Assembly: GCA_900078405.1 (NCBI GenBank)
Contig: FLTS01000001.1
Coordinates: forward strand, 2,318,626 to 2,382,625
Origin: an uncultured Stenotrophomonas sp.
Lineage (GTDB): Bacteria > Pseudomonadota > Gammaproteobacteria > Xanthomonadales > Xanthomonadaceae
DNA: 64,000 nt
Direction: 5' to 3'
In this document: one piece after another, positions 1-8,503 of the stretch
Position numbering within the stretch: position 1 is the first letter of the stretch
Layout of the letters: the number at the start of each line of letters is the position of its first letter
Position numbers and translations under genes: made by a program
Notes under the pieces: model-generated
Told to the model about the DNA's origin: nothing
The model's database searches: none
What the model saw: only the letters and a program-made list of their open reading frames with translations

Positions 1-689
1 AGCGCCGGCAATTGCAGCGGATCGCCGCTGACCGGGGCGAAATCCGCCTCGTGCGCGTTCCACAGCGTCGCCAGCGACAGCCGCGCGGCGCGGCCCGCCT
101 CGATGGCGCGGTCGCGGTCCAGCTCGGCCTGGGCCAGCGCGGCCTGCGTGGTCAGCAGCGTGGACACGGGGGAAGCGCCGGCCTGCAGGCGCAGGCGCGC
201 CGCCTGCACCGCGCGGCGGCGCTGCTCGATGTCATCCAGTGCGATCCGGTGCCGGTTGTCGGCGGCGGTGACGGCCAGATAGCGGCGTGCGACTTCGGCC
301 ATCAGGTCCAGCCGTGCGATCTCGCGCTGCGGGGCCAGCGCGTCGAGATTGGCCTGCGCCACCGCGCGGCGGGCATCGAGCTTGCCGCCACGTTCGAGTA
401 CGCCGGCCAGCGAGACGGTCACTTCGCTGCCGTCGAGACCACGGCGGGCGCCGGTGCCGAGCGCGTTTTCGACTTCGACGCCGAACACCAGCGGCGGCGT
501 GAAGCCGGCACCGTCATGGCCGGCTGCGGCGGCGGCACGCTGCAACGCCGGCAGGCGCAGATCGGGGTGGAGGCGGGCGACGCGGCTGATCGCCTCGTCG
601 AGGGTCAAGGGTGCAGGCGGCGACGGCGCCTGCGCAAAGGCGCACGGCACGATCGCCAGGGCCGCGAGCGCGGCCAGGCGTTTCCACAT
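1..689 (-). CDS. TolC/CzcC-family outer membrane efflux protein (partial, C-terminus off the window)
   Basis: The reverse strand is open from an ATG at 689 to the window edge, giving about 229 N-terminal residues. It begins with a signal peptide (MWKRLAALAALAIVPCAFAQ) followed by LTLDEAISRVARLHPDL, the usual opening of outer-membrane factors of tripartite efflux pumps. The next stretch is helix-rich and Ala/Arg/Gln-rich as in the periplasmic coiled-coil barrel. Such proteins form the outer-membrane duct for RND or ABC pumps; the CzcC branch exports heavy metals. The pump and adaptor genes would lie beyond the left edge, so the substrate cannot be read here. The preceding gene ends 54 bases upstream on the same strand, which fits an operon. 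Confidence 0.8.
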   Translation of the reverse strand, partial: MWKRLAALAALAIVPCAFAQAPSPPAPLTLDEAISRVARLHPDLRLPALQRAAAAAGHDGAGFTPPLVFGVEVENALGTGARRGLDGSEVTVSLAGVLERGGKLDARRAVAQANLDALAPQREIARLDLMAEVARRYLAVTAADNRHRIALDDIEQRRRAVQAARLRLQAGASPVSTLLTTQAALAQAELDRDRAIEAGRAARLSLATLWNAHEADFAPVSGDPLQLPA

Positions 690-743
690 GGGGAATCTCC
701 GGTTTCGGGAAAGGATCGGGGCGTCCGCATGGCGGACGCGGGA

Positions 744-1115
744 TCAGGCCGAAATCGGGGGACGCAGCAGGCTTTCCAGCGGGGCCGGACACCACCTGGT
801 ATCGCACGGCGTCGAAGTGGCCACGGCGGGAGGCATCACCACCTCCCACACCGGCTCGGCGAACGCCAACGCGCCGCCGTGACCGTGGCAATGGCCGCAA
901 TGGGCCAGCAGGTGCAGCAGGCGTGCTTCGCCGTCATCGTCATCGCCGGCATCCGCTGCCGGCAACGCATGCGCGGCGGCATGGTCGGCATGGCCCGCCG
1001 CATGCAGCTCGCCCAGGGCCGACACCAGCATGCCTCCAGCACTGCCAAACGCGACCACCGCCAGTACCAGCAGGCGGAGCAGCAACGGCGAACGACGGCG
1101 CAGGAAGGCGAGCAT
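744..1115 (-). CDS. small His/Cys-rich exported protein, CopL/DUF2946-like
   Basis: A 123-residue product starts at the ATG at 1115; the frame extends further upstream but that part is Arg/Cys-rich and unlike a signal. It has a basic, hydrophobic N-terminus (LLLRLLVLAVVAFGSAGG), then a His-dense middle (HAAGHADHAAAH and HCGHCHGHGG) with two Cys, and a hydrophobic tail. The arrangement of an N-terminal membrane segment followed by metal-ligand-rich sequence resembles the short CopL or DUF2946 proteins found beside copper or heavy-metal efflux genes. It lies directly upstream of the TolC/CzcC-like gene. A role in metal handling is inferred from composition and neighbour only. Confidence 0.6.
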   Translation of the reverse strand: MLAFLRRRSPLLLRLLVLAVVAFGSAGGMLVSALGELHAAGHADHAAAHALPAADAGDDDDGEARLLHLLAHCGHCHGHGGALAFAEPVWEVVMPPAVATSTPCDTRWCPAPLESLLRPPISA

Positions 1116-1183
1116 GCGCGGCAGGTTAGCCGCGCCGCGTCGCGTTACACAATCTCGGTGCGCCATCGCATTCGCGCTGTCAC

Positions 1184-1210
1184 CCCAAGGTTTGCAGTGC
1201 AAACCTTGGG
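1184..1210. repeat. perfect 27-bp palindrome
   Basis: The arms CCCAAGGTTTGCA and TGCAAACCTTGGG are perfectly complementary around a single central G. It sits in the 179-base gap upstream of the His-rich gene and downstream of the DUF885 gene. It could be an operator, a transcript-end hairpin or a dispersed repeat; no T-tract follows. Confidence 0.6.
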
Positions 1211-1251
1211 CCCCACCTCACCATCCTCCATACCCCCGCCGCTTCGCGGCC

Positions 1252-1270
1252 GCCCCCTGACTCAGGGGGC
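1252..1270 (-). terminator. hairpin downstream of the DUF885 gene
   Basis: GCCCCCTGA and TCAGGGGGC pair perfectly around one C, 25 bases past the DUF885 stop codon on the reverse strand. There is no clear T-run, so this is a terminator-like hairpin rather than a proven intrinsic terminator. Confidence 0.4.
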
Positions 1271-1294
1271 TTGCCTTCGGTAGTGCCAGCCAGG

Positions 1295-3161
1295 TCAAGC
1301 CTTCTTGCGCTCTTCGATGTAGGCCTTGATCTGCCGTTCCAGCACCGGCAGCGGCACCGAGCCTTGCTTGAGCACGGCATCGTGGAAGGACTTGATGTCG
1401 AACTTTTCGCCCAGTTCCTTCTCCGCCTGCGCACGCAGCTTGACGATGGTGATCTCGCCGAGCTTGTAGCTCAGCGCCTGCGCCGGCCAGGAGATGTAGC
1501 GGTCCACCTCGGTGGTGACTTCATGCTCGCTCAGCGCAGTGCGGTCGCGCAGGTAGGCCAGCTGCGCGACCAGCGCCAGGTGCGCGGCGCCGGCGTCGAG
1601 ATCGACGACAACCACGCCCCTGGCGCTGGTCGCGCAGGTAGGCCAGCGCCTGTTCGCGGCTCCAGCCGTAGTGGTGCACGCCGGTGTCGATGACCAGGCG
1701 GCAGGCGCGCCACATTTCGTAGGTCAGCCGGCCGAAATCCTCGTAGGGGGTTTCGTAGATGCCCATCTCCACACCCAGCTTCTCGCTGTACAGGCCCCAG
1801 CCTTCGCCATAGGCGGAGATGTAGGCGCCACGGCGGAAGGCTGGCTGCTCACCCTGTTCGGCGGCCAGTGCGCCCTGCAGTGCGTGGCCAGGGTCGGATT
1901 CATGCAGGGTCAGCGCCGGCAGGTTGTACAGCGGACGTGCCGGCAGGTTGTAGGTATTGAGCCAGTAGGTGTCCATGCCGCCGCGGCCGGCGGTCCAGAA
2001 CGGGGCGATCTCCGGCGGCACCGGGACGATGGTGAAGCGCGCGCGCGGCAGGGTCATGTACCTGCCGATCACCCCGTCCACGCGCTTGGAGATCCATGCG
2101 GCGCGCCACAGCAGCTCTTCCGGGGTCTTGGCGTAGAACTGCGGGTCGGTGCGCAGGAATTCGAGGAAATCGGCGAAGCGGGTCCGTTCGCTTTTGCCGG
2201 TGAAACCCACCTTGTCGATGATCGCGTCCATTTCCTTCTGGATGCGCGCCACCTCTTCCAGCCCGATTGCGTGGATCTGCTCGGGCGACAGGTCCAGCGT
2301 GGTGTATTCGCGGATCTGCTGGCGATAGAACGCCTCGCCGCCGGGCATCTTCTCCGCGGCCAGGGTGGTGCGCGCCTGCGGCACGTATTCCTCGCGGAAG
2401 AAGGTGAGCAGGTCGGCGAAAGCCGGGATCACGCTGCCGGCGATGGCCTGCCGCGCTTCATCGCGCAGCTTCTGCTGTTCGGCGGCCGGGATGCCCGCCG
2501 GCAGCTTCTTGAACGGCGCGTACAGCGGCGACTCGGTCGGGTCCTTCAGTTCGGCGATCATCGAGATCGACACGTCGCGGCCCTCGAGCACTGCACGCGG
2601 CACGCTGAAACCGCGGGCCAGGCCGGCACGCATGTTCCCGGTCTGTTGCCCGAAGTAACGCGGCACGTCGTTCAGGCGCGCGATGTAATTGCGGTAGTCC
2701 TGCGCGGTCTTCATTTCGCGCCGGGCCATGAACGACAGGTTCGACCAGAACGAGGAGTCGGAGTTGAACGGCATCTCGTAGGTGCGCAGGCGCACCGCGT
2801 CGGCGAGATTCTCGATCTGGTACTTGTAGATCGCGTAGTTGACCTGGTTGTCGGCCGACAGCGTGGCCGGGTCGATGGCCTGGAGCTGCTCCAGCACCTC
2901 GTCCCACACCTTCAGCCGTGCCTGCTGCGCCTGTGCGCCGACATCAGGCAGGCGGGTGGCGCTGGCCGGGGCGTCGCTGTCCTCGTCGGCCTCGCCGCCG
3001 GCGCTCTGGCGCCAGGCCCATTCCTTCTCGTAGATCGCCTTGAATTGTGCGTCGGCAGCATGCGCGGCCAGCGTGGCGGGCGCGGACGGTGTGGCGGCAA
3101 GGGCGGGCGCGGCTCCCAGGCCGAGGGCGAGCAGGAGGGCGGCAGTCAACGGCGATTTCAC
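1295..3161 (-). pseudogene. DUF885-family zinc metallopeptidase, split by an 85-bp hairpin insertion
   Basis: The N-terminal part begins with a signal peptide (MKSPLTAALLLALG) and continues as a DUF885 protein. The HExxxGH-type zinc motif is visible as LTLHESDPGHALQG, followed by AYGEGWGLYSEKLG and GVHHYGWSREQALAYLRD. The frame is then lost near 1646 and resumes in another frame as LAYLRDRTALSEHEVTTEV to the TAA-independent end at 1295 (TGA). An 85-bp segment lies between two copies of a 20-base direct repeat; removing one unit gives 594 codons, an intact 593-residue protein. These periplasmic enzymes are presumed peptidases of uncertain substrate. The break may be real or a sequence error. 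Confidence 0.85.
1543..1647. repeat. direct-inverted-direct hairpin insertion inside the DUF885 gene
   Basis: The 20-base direct repeat GGTCGCGCAGGTAGGCCAGC occurs at 1543-1562 and 1628-1647, 85 bases apart. Between and overlapping them lies an inverted copy: CTGCGCGACCAGCGCCAGG (1562-1580) is perfectly complementary to 1619-1637. The inserted length is 1 modulo 3, so it frameshifts the gene; deleting one direct-repeat unit restores it. Confidence 0.9.
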
Positions 3162-3255
3162 GGTCGGGTTCCCCGGATGAATGGCAGATTGACCCGATCA
3201 TCGCATTGAACCCATTGGCCGACCTAGACCGATTCAGGCGGCAAAGACGCCGAAA

Positions 3256-3597
3256 TCAGTTCCCTGCCTTGCCGCGCTTCCAGCCACGGTGGCGGATGTC
3301 CAGGTGCAGGCTGTACAGCGCGGTGAACGCCGGGAACAGATTCTGGATCACGCCCACCACGTCCTGCTTGGCCGAAAACACGAAATAGCTCAGCGTCATC
3401 AGGCTGCCGGCCACGCTCATGTACCAGAACAGCCGCGGGATCACCGGCTTGCCGGCACGCCGGGAGGCGATGAACTGCACCAGCCAGCGGCCACCGAACA
3501 TCAGCGCGCCAGTCAGGCCGATCAGTTTCCACGGCGACATGTGCACGCCGGTCCACTCCAGCCACGGCAGCGGCTGGTTCATGAAGTCCATGCTCAC
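3256..3597 (-). CDS. lipid-A-disaccharide synthase N-terminal (LAB_N) domain membrane protein
   Basis: The 113-residue product has a few hydrophobic segments (KLIGLTGALMFGGRWLVQF, FWYMSVAGSLMTLSYFVF, FPAFTALYSL) and the W-Q-RK pattern of LAB_N proteins. These are small inner-membrane proteins often placed with polyprenyl-phosphate glycosyltransferases, and are thought to act in envelope glycan or lipid A decoration. The GTG at 3597 overlaps the stop of the upstream glycosyltransferase (GTGA), so translation is probably coupled; an ATG six bases further in is the alternative start. It is the last gene of a three-gene operon with the GT2 and the epimerase. Confidence 0.8.
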   Translation of the reverse strand: MSMDFMNQPLPWLEWTGVHMSPWKLIGLTGALMFGGRWLVQFIASRRAGKPVIPRLFWYMSVAGSLMTLSYFVFSAKQDVVGVIQNLFPAFTALYSLHLDIRHRGWKRGKAGN

Positions 3598-4328
3598 AAC
3601 TCCTCGGCCGCCGTGCGCCTGCTGCGCGCGATCAGCCAGGCCACACCGCGCAGGTCGCGGATACCGACCAGGGCACGGCCGAGGTTGGTGTACTTGGACA
3701 CGCCGGCGGTGCGGTGGCGGTGGTTGACCGGCACGCTGGCGGTCTTCCAGCCGGCGCGCTGCATCAGCGCCGGCAGGTAGCGGTGCATGTGGTCGAAGTA
3801 CGGCAGGTCGAGGAAGGCCTCGCGCTCGAACAGCTTGATGCCGCAGCCGGTGTCGGGCGTGTCATCGCGCAGCATGCGCGCGCGGATGGCGTTGGCCCAC
3901 CGGCTGGCCCAGCGCTTGGAACCGGAATCCCGGCGGTTGACGCGCCAGCCGGCGAACAGCTTGACCTGCGGTGCGGCGGCGTCGCGCGCGGCCAGCAGCT
4001 TGGGGATGTCGGCCGGGTCGTTCTGGCCGTCGCCGTCGAGGGTGGCGATCCACGGCGCGCGCGCCGCCTTCACCCCGCTGCGCACGGCGGTGCTCTGCCC
4101 GCTCCGGCTGGCGTGGTGCAGCACCCGCAGCTCCGGGGTGGCGGCTTTCAGCGATTGCAGCACCTGCAGGGTGTCGTCCCCGGAGTCGTCATCGACGCAG
4201 ACGATTTCAAAATCCACCTGCCCGCGCAGTGCCGCGGCAATTTCGTTGACCAATGGCGCAACGTTGTCGCGCTCGTTGAAGACAGGGACTACCACCGAGA
4301 GTGCGGGCTGGTCCATCTCGGAATCCAT
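3594..4328 (-). CDS. family 2 glycosyltransferase, polyprenyl-phosphate sugar transferase type
   Basis: The 244-residue protein has the GT2 fold signatures VVVPVFNERDNV near residue 12, VCVDDDSGDDT near 45 and the metal-binding TLDGDGQNDP near 97. It resembles DPM1/ArnC/GtrB-type enzymes that move a sugar from a nucleotide donor to undecaprenyl phosphate. No C-terminal transmembrane pair is seen, and that may be supplied by the LAB_N membrane protein whose start overlaps its stop. An in-frame ATG four codons in is an alternative start. The epimerase gene ends 57 bases upstream, so the three genes likely make or transfer one sugar of the cell envelope. Confidence 0.85.
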   Translation of the reverse strand: MDSEMDQPALSVVVPVFNERDNVAPLVNEIAAALRGQVDFEIVCVDDDSGDDTLQVLQSLKAATPELRVLHHASRSGQSTAVRSGVKAARAPWIATLDGDGQNDPADIPKLLAARDAAAPQVKLFAGWRVNRRDSGSKRWASRWANAIRARMLRDDTPDTGCGIKLFEREAFLDLPYFDHMHRYLPALMQRAGWKTASVPVNHRHRTAGVSKYTNLGRALVGIRDLRGVAWLIARSRRTAAEEL

Positions 4329-4385
4329 TGTTCGGGAACGGGGGAAGCCGTGCGTTCTACCGCATGCGGCTTGGCGGAAGGTGGA

Positions 4386-5351
4386 TCAGGCCGCCGCACC
4401 GAAATAGTCGCGGCACCATGCCACTACCGGCGGCAGCCCGAGCTCGATCGGCGTGGCCGGGTCGAAGCCGAAGGCGGCGCGCGCGCGGTGGGTGTCGGCC
4501 ATCGTGCGCACCATGTCGCCAGGCTGCATCGGTTTGTAGACCTTGTGCGCCGGCCGACCGGCGGCTTGCGCGATCAGTTCGATGAAGCGCTCCAACTCCA
4601 CCGGGGTGTGGTTGCCAAGGTTGAACACGCGGTGCGGCACCACCTCCGCCGAGGGAGAATCGAGTGCGCCGAGAATACCGGCCACGATGTCGGAAACATG
4701 TGTGAAATCGCGCTGCATGCGGCCTTCGTTGAACACCTCGATCGGTCGCCCCGCCAGCACCGCGCGCGCGAACAGCAGCGGTGCCATGTCCGGCCGGCCC
4801 CACGGGCCGTACACGGTGAAGAAGCGCAGGCCGGTGGCGCGCAGGCCGTACAACTGCGCATAGGCATGGGCCATCAGTTCGTTGGCAGCCTTGGTGGCCG
4901 CGTACAGCGAGCGCGGCTGGTCCACGCGCTGGTCCTCGGAGAACGGCGGCGTGGCCGAGTCGCCGTAGACCGAGCTGCTCGACGCATAGACCAGGTGCCG
5001 CACGCTGCGGTGACGGCACAGCTCCAGCACGTTGACGAAGCCGACCAGGTTGCTTTCGACGTAGGCATGCGGGTTCTGCAGCGAGTAGCGCACGCCGGCC
5101 TGCGCGGCCAGATGGATTACCCGGGTAGGCCGGACCTCATCGAACAGCGCGGCCAGGCCGTCGCGGTCGCTGAGGTCGAGCGTGCGGATGTCCACCTGCG
5201 GGCACAGCGCGGCGACGCGGTCGCGCTTGAGCCGCGGGTCGTAGTAGTCGTTGTAATTGTCCAGCCCGACCACCCGTTCACCGCGTGCGGTCAGGGCCTG
5301 GCAGGTGTAGGCACCGATGAAGCCGGCAGCGCCGGTGACGAGGAGGCTCAT
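4386..5351 (-). CDS. NAD-dependent UDP-glucuronate 4-epimerase-like protein
   Basis: This 321-residue short-chain dehydrogenase-type epimerase begins with the Rossmann motif VTGAAGFIGAYT. It has the DNYNDYYDPRLK segment typical of UDP-glucuronate 4-epimerases, the YASSSSVYG strand, and the catalytic YAATK at about residue 147. The likely reaction interconverts UDP-glucuronate and UDP-galacturonate (or the neutral sugars) for surface polysaccharide or lipid A. It heads the operon with GT2 and LAB_N genes. Immediately upstream lies a near-identical duplicate of its first 41 bases. Confidence 0.85.
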   Translation of the reverse strand: MSLLVTGAAGFIGAYTCQALTARGERVVGLDNYNDYYDPRLKRDRVAALCPQVDIRTLDLSDRDGLAALFDEVRPTRVIHLAAQAGVRYSLQNPHAYVESNLVGFVNVLELCRHRSVRHLVYASSSSVYGDSATPPFSEDQRVDQPRSLYAATKAANELMAHAYAQLYGLRATGLRFFTVYGPWGRPDMAPLLFARAVLAGRPIEVFNEGRMQRDFTHVSDIVAGILGALDSPSAEVVPHRVFNLGNHTPVELERFIELIAQAAGRPAHKVYKPMQPGDMVRTMADTHRARAAFGFDPATPIELGLPPVVAWCRDYFGAAA

Positions 5352-5438
5352 TGGAAAAGTCCACCCTGCGATGCGGCAGGTTCACTGGCGCGTGGCGACG
5401 CGTCAATCTTCATGGTGCCCCGGATTCTGCGTGGCGCG

Positions 5439-5479
5439 GCACCGATGAAGCCGGCGGCGCCGGTGACGAGGAGGGTCAT
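5439..5479 (-). other. duplicated 5' end of the epimerase gene (remnant start)
   Basis: Positions 5439-5479 repeat the first 41 bases of the epimerase gene (5311-5351) with two mismatches, including an ATG and MTLLVTGAAGFIGA. The reading frame then leaves homology and reads through to a stop near the real gene. It looks like a scar of a partial duplication or of a deleted second epimerase copy. Confidence 0.8.
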
Positions 5480-5536
5480 CCGGTTTTCCAGAAAATCACG
5501 GGGGCAGGCCCTTCTCCGGGAGAAGGAAACAACGGG

Positions 5537-5839
5537 TTACAACGTCAACGGATCCTTGGCCAGGACTTCCTTGCGCTCCCGGCTGAAGGCCCACCAGGGC
5601 TGCGGGTCGCCACCTTCCATGAAGCGGACGATGGACAGGAACACGTCGATCACGCAGGGGTCATGCACCACGCCGGTCTTCAGGCACAGCTGCGCATACA
5701 TGTCGTAGGGATCCCGCCCGCGCAGGTGCGCGGGGACACGGATCCCGATCATGCGGAGATCCTTTTCGCAGGCCGGCCCGACATTCGGCAGGTCGGTCAG
5801 ACGCAACAGGTGATTGCGGTCGACCTTGGTGGGATTCAT
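5537..5839 (-). CDS. helix-hairpin-helix protein of the Cdd1 (pathogenicity locus) type
   Basis: Starting at ATG 5839, preceded by AAGG, the product is about 100 residues. The helix-hairpin-helix signature LLRLTDLPNVGPACEKDL is followed by RMIGI and the conserved DPYDMYAQLC, as in small Cdd1-family proteins. A nonspecific DNA or RNA contact is implied by the fold, but the cellular role is unknown. Its C-terminal WWAFSRERK is also typical of the family. It lies 35 bases downstream of parB on the same strand and may share its transcript. Confidence 0.75.
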   Translation of the reverse strand: MNPTKVDRNHLLRLTDLPNVGPACEKDLRMIGIRVPAHLRGRDPYDMYAQLCLKTGVVHDPCVIDVFLSIVRFMEGGDPQPWWAFSRERKEVLAKDPLTL

Positions 5840-5874
5840 TGCCTTGCGGATACCTCGGAACGATGGAAGGAACA

Positions 5875-6792
5875 TCAGCCCTGCGGGGGGCGGGTGCGCA
5901 GCTTTTCCAGCACGCCGTCGAGCGTGTCCAGATCGGTGTAGTGGATCACCAGCCGGCCCTTGCCGCCGCGGCCGTGGTTGATCGCCACCTTGGTGCCGAG
6001 CGATTCGGACAGCTCGGTTTCCAGCGAGGCGATGTCGGCCTGCGGCGCGGCCGGCTTCGGCCTGACGTTGCGCGCGCCCGGCACCTTGCCGGCGGCGAAC
6101 TGCTGGGCGCGGTGCTCGACCTCGCGCACCGACCAGCCCTCGTCGGCGGCGTCCTGCGCCAATTTGGTTGCCAGTTCCGGCGCCAGCGTCAGCAATGCGC
6201 GGGCATGGCCCATCTCCAGCCGGCGGCTTTCCAGCAGCACGCGCACGCCGATGGGCAGGTCGATCAGGCGCAGCAGGTTGGACACCGACGCGCGCGAGCG
6301 GCCCACCGCCTGCGCGGCCTCGGCGTGGGTCAGCGAGAATTCGGAGATCAGCCGTTGCAGCGCCTCGGCCTCTTCCAGCGGATTCAGGTCCTCACGCTGG
6401 ATGTTCTCGATCAGCGCCATCGCGATGACGGTGCGGTCCTCCAGCTCGCGCACCACCACCGGCACTTCATCCAGCCCGGCCAGCTTCGACGCGCGCCAGC
6501 GGCGCTCGCCGGCGACGATCTCGTACCGGCCGCCGGCAACCTGGCGCACCAGGATCGGCTGGATCACGCCCTGCGCCTTGATCGACTCGGACAGCTCGGA
6601 CAGCTTGGCCTCGTCCATCTCCCGGCGCGGCTGGTACTTGCCCGGCTGCAACAGGTCGATGCCCAGCTTGCGCAGCACCTCGCCCGGCTGCGGCTCGGCC
6701 ACGGCGGCCACCGACACCGGCGTCACCGCACCCTTCGGACCCAGCAGCGCGTCCAGGCCGCGGCCCAGGCCGCGCTTCTTCGGGGTGCTCAT
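5875..6792 (-). CDS. parB: chromosome partitioning protein ParB
   Basis: The 305-residue product starts MSTPKKRGLGRGLDALLG, the ParA-stimulating N-terminal peptide. It has the CTP/DNA-binding motifs GKYQPRR and GERRWRASKLAGL, then a helix-turn-helix (LTHAEAAQAVGRSRASVSN). The C-terminus is the dimerisation domain. ParB loads at parS centromere sites and organises the origin region for ParA-driven segregation. Its ATG overlaps the parA stop, so both come from one transcript. I found no obvious parS palindrome in the window, but those may lie elsewhere near the origin. Confidence 0.95.
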   Translation of the reverse strand: MSTPKKRGLGRGLDALLGPKGAVTPVSVAAVAEPQPGEVLRKLGIDLLQPGKYQPRREMDEAKLSELSESIKAQGVIQPILVRQVAGGRYEIVAGERRWRASKLAGLDEVPVVVRELEDRTVIAMALIENIQREDLNPLEEAEALQRLISEFSLTHAEAAQAVGRSRASVSNLLRLIDLPIGVRVLLESRRLEMGHARALLTLAPELATKLAQDAADEGWSVREVEHRAQQFAAGKVPGARNVRPKPAAPQADIASLETELSESLGTKVAINHGRGGKGRLVIHYTDLDTLDGVLEKLRTRPPQG

Positions 6793-7589
6793 CAGACGGC
6801 CTCCACGGCCCTGACGGCCTTGTTGCGTTCTTCGGTACGGCGGATCAATTCACCGGCCAGGCCGAGGTAGGCCACGCCGCCACGCGAGCTGCGGTCGTAG
6901 CCGACGATGCTCTGGCCGTGGCTGGGCGCCTCGGCCAGGCGCACGTTGCGCGGCACGATGGTGCGGAACACGCGGTCGCCGAAGTATTCGGTCAACTGCG
7001 CCGACACGGCGTTGGCCAGGTTGTTGCGGATGTCGAACATGGTGCGCAGCACACCTTCGATTTCCAGCGCCGGGTTCAGGTTGACCTGCAGCGCCTCGAT
7101 GGTTTCCACCAGCGCGCTCAGGCCTTCCAGCGCGTAGTACTCGCACTGCATCGGCACGATCACCGAATCGGCGGCGGCCAGCGCGTTGAGGGTGAGCAGC
7201 GACAGCGCCGGCGGGCAGTCGATCAGGATGAAGTCGTATTCGTCGCGGATCGGCGCCAGCGCGCGCTTCAGGCGCTGCTCGCGGCCGTCCTGCTCCATCA
7301 GCTGGATCTCGGCGGCGGTCAGGTCGATGTTGCCGGGCAGCAGGTCATAGCCTTCCGGTGCCTTGATCCGGATGTCGATGGCGCTGCTTTCGCCCAGCAA
7401 CAGGTCGCAGGTGGAGGCGGCGACTTCGCGCTTGTCCACACCGCTGCCCATCGTGGCGTTGCCCTGCGCGTCCAGGTCGACCAGCAGCACGCGCTTGGGC
7501 GCGGTAGCCAGTGCGGCGGCCAGGTTCACGGCCGTGGTGGTCTTGCCGACGCCGCCTTTCTGGTTGGCGATGGCGATGATGCGAGCCAT
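6792..7589 (-). CDS. parA: chromosome partitioning ATPase ParA
   Basis: The 265-residue protein starts at ATG 7589, with GTGAGG just upstream; longer in-frame starts add an unlikely Pro-rich leader. The deviant Walker A motif KGGVGKTT is at residues 11-18, followed by LLVDLDAQGNAT and the Walker B-like FILIDCPPALS. The ATPase binds the nucleoid and moves ParB-parS complexes. parA precedes parB with overlapping stop and start codons, and rsmG lies upstream beyond a repeat-filled gap. This rsmG-parA-parB order is common near chromosomal origins. Confidence 0.95.
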   Translation of the reverse strand: MARIIAIANQKGGVGKTTTAVNLAAALATAPKRVLLVDLDAQGNATMGSGVDKREVAASTCDLLLGESSAIDIRIKAPEGYDLLPGNIDLTAAEIQLMEQDGREQRLKRALAPIRDEYDFILIDCPPALSLLTLNALAAADSVIVPMQCEYYALEGLSALVETIEALQVNLNPALEIEGVLRTMFDIRNNLANAVSAQLTEYFGDRVFRTIVPRNVRLAEAPSHGQSIVGYDRSSRGGVAYLGLAGELIRRTEERNKAVRAVEAV

Positions 7590-7682
7590 GCGGGTGGGCC
7601 TCACGGGCTGGAAGGTTGGACTGGACATTATGCGGGCTGGGGGCGGATGGGGGAAATCCGGGCCGGGCAGCGTCGTCCCTCG

Positions 7683-7826
7683 TGGATGCGGGGGCTTGCC
7701 CCGCATGGGGCCTCACCGGGAAAGCTTCATGCCGGGCAAGCTCCGTACCCACAAGGCAGGTCGGGGCCATGCCCCCGACACAATCCATCTCGGGCAATCC
7801 GCGTCGGGGGCGTAGCCCCGACCTAC
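7683..7826. repeat. cluster of GTAG-type REP-like stem-loops between rsmG and parA
   Basis: The gap holds several imperfect palindromes: ATGCGGGG/CCCCGCAT (7686-7706), a GGTCGGGG/CCCCCGAC unit near 7759-7779, and GTCGGGGGCGTAGCCCCGAC with terminal CTAC (7803-7826). The last is a reverse-strand unit starting GTAG. The style matches GTAG-tagged REPs of Stenotrophomonas (SMAG). The GTAG at 7826-7823 provides the rsmG stop codon. Confidence 0.8.
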
Positions 7827-8461
7827 GTGCGGCTGCACACCACCAGATGGCGCTCGCCGGTCAGGCCGGGCACCTGCAGTGGCCGCACCTCGACCACCTG
7901 CCAGCCGGCCGGCAACGCGGCGATTTCCTCGTGCGGGTACACACCCTTCATCGCCAGCAACTGGCCGCCGGGGCACAGCAGGTGGCCGCCGACGTCGATG
8001 ATGCCGGCCAGCGTGTCCATCGCCCGCGCGGTGAGGGCGTCGAAGGCGCCGGGCTCGTCCAGCGCCTCGGCACGCGATTCGGCCACGCGGGCATTGCCGA
8101 GCCCGAGCTGGCGCACTGCCTCGCGCAGGAAGCGCGCCTTCTTGCCGTTGCTCTCCACCAGCGTCACCTGCAACCGCGGGTGGGCGATGGCCAGCGGGAT
8201 GCCGGGCAGGCCGGGGCCGGTGCCGAGGTCGGCCAGGGTGCCGGATTCGACATGCGCCGCCATCGCCAGCGAGTCGAGCAGGTGGCGGGTGACCATCTCG
8301 TGCGGGTCGCGGATGGCGGTGAGGTTGTAGGTGCGGTTCCAGCGCACCAGCAGCGACAGGTAGGCCAGCAACGGCGGCGCCAGCGCGGCGTCCAGGCCCA
8401 TCGCATGCAGGCCGCGTTGCAGGTCGTCGGCCACGCCGGGCGGGAGGGAGGTGTCGTTCAT
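7823..8461 (-). CDS. rsmG: 16S rRNA (guanine-527 N7) methyltransferase RsmG
   Basis: The 212-residue product starts at MNDTSLPP (ATG 8461). It has the family segments [11 protein letters not shown] and RHLLDSLA and the SAM-binding loop [17 protein letters not shown], followed by [11 protein letters not shown]. It methylates G527 in the 530 loop of 16S rRNA; loss gives low-level streptomycin resistance. The stop codon is the TAG of the GTAG tag of the adjoining REP-like element. It lies upstream of parA on the same strand, the usual origin-proximal order. Confidence 0.95.
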   Translation of the reverse strand: MNDTSLPPGVADDLQRGLHAMGLDAALAPPLLAYLSLLVRWNRTYNLTAIRDPHEMVTRHLLDSLAMAAHVESGTLADLGTGPGLPGIPLAIAHPRLQVTLVESNGKKARFLREAVRQLGLGNARVAESRAEALDEPGAFDALTARAMDTLAGIIDVGGHLLCPGGQLLAMKGVYPHEEIAALPAGWQVVEVRPLQVPGLTGERHLVVCSRT

Positions 8462-8503
8462 CGCCGGATTATCGCAAAGGGCGGCCACAGGCGCCGCCCG
8501 CGC

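Noticed and set aside
5439..5479. A second complete epimerase gene
   Set aside because: Only 41 bases are duplicated; no further homology follows.
5875..8461. parS centromere site near parAB
   Set aside because: No TGTTNCACGTGAAACA-like 16-mer was seen around these genes.
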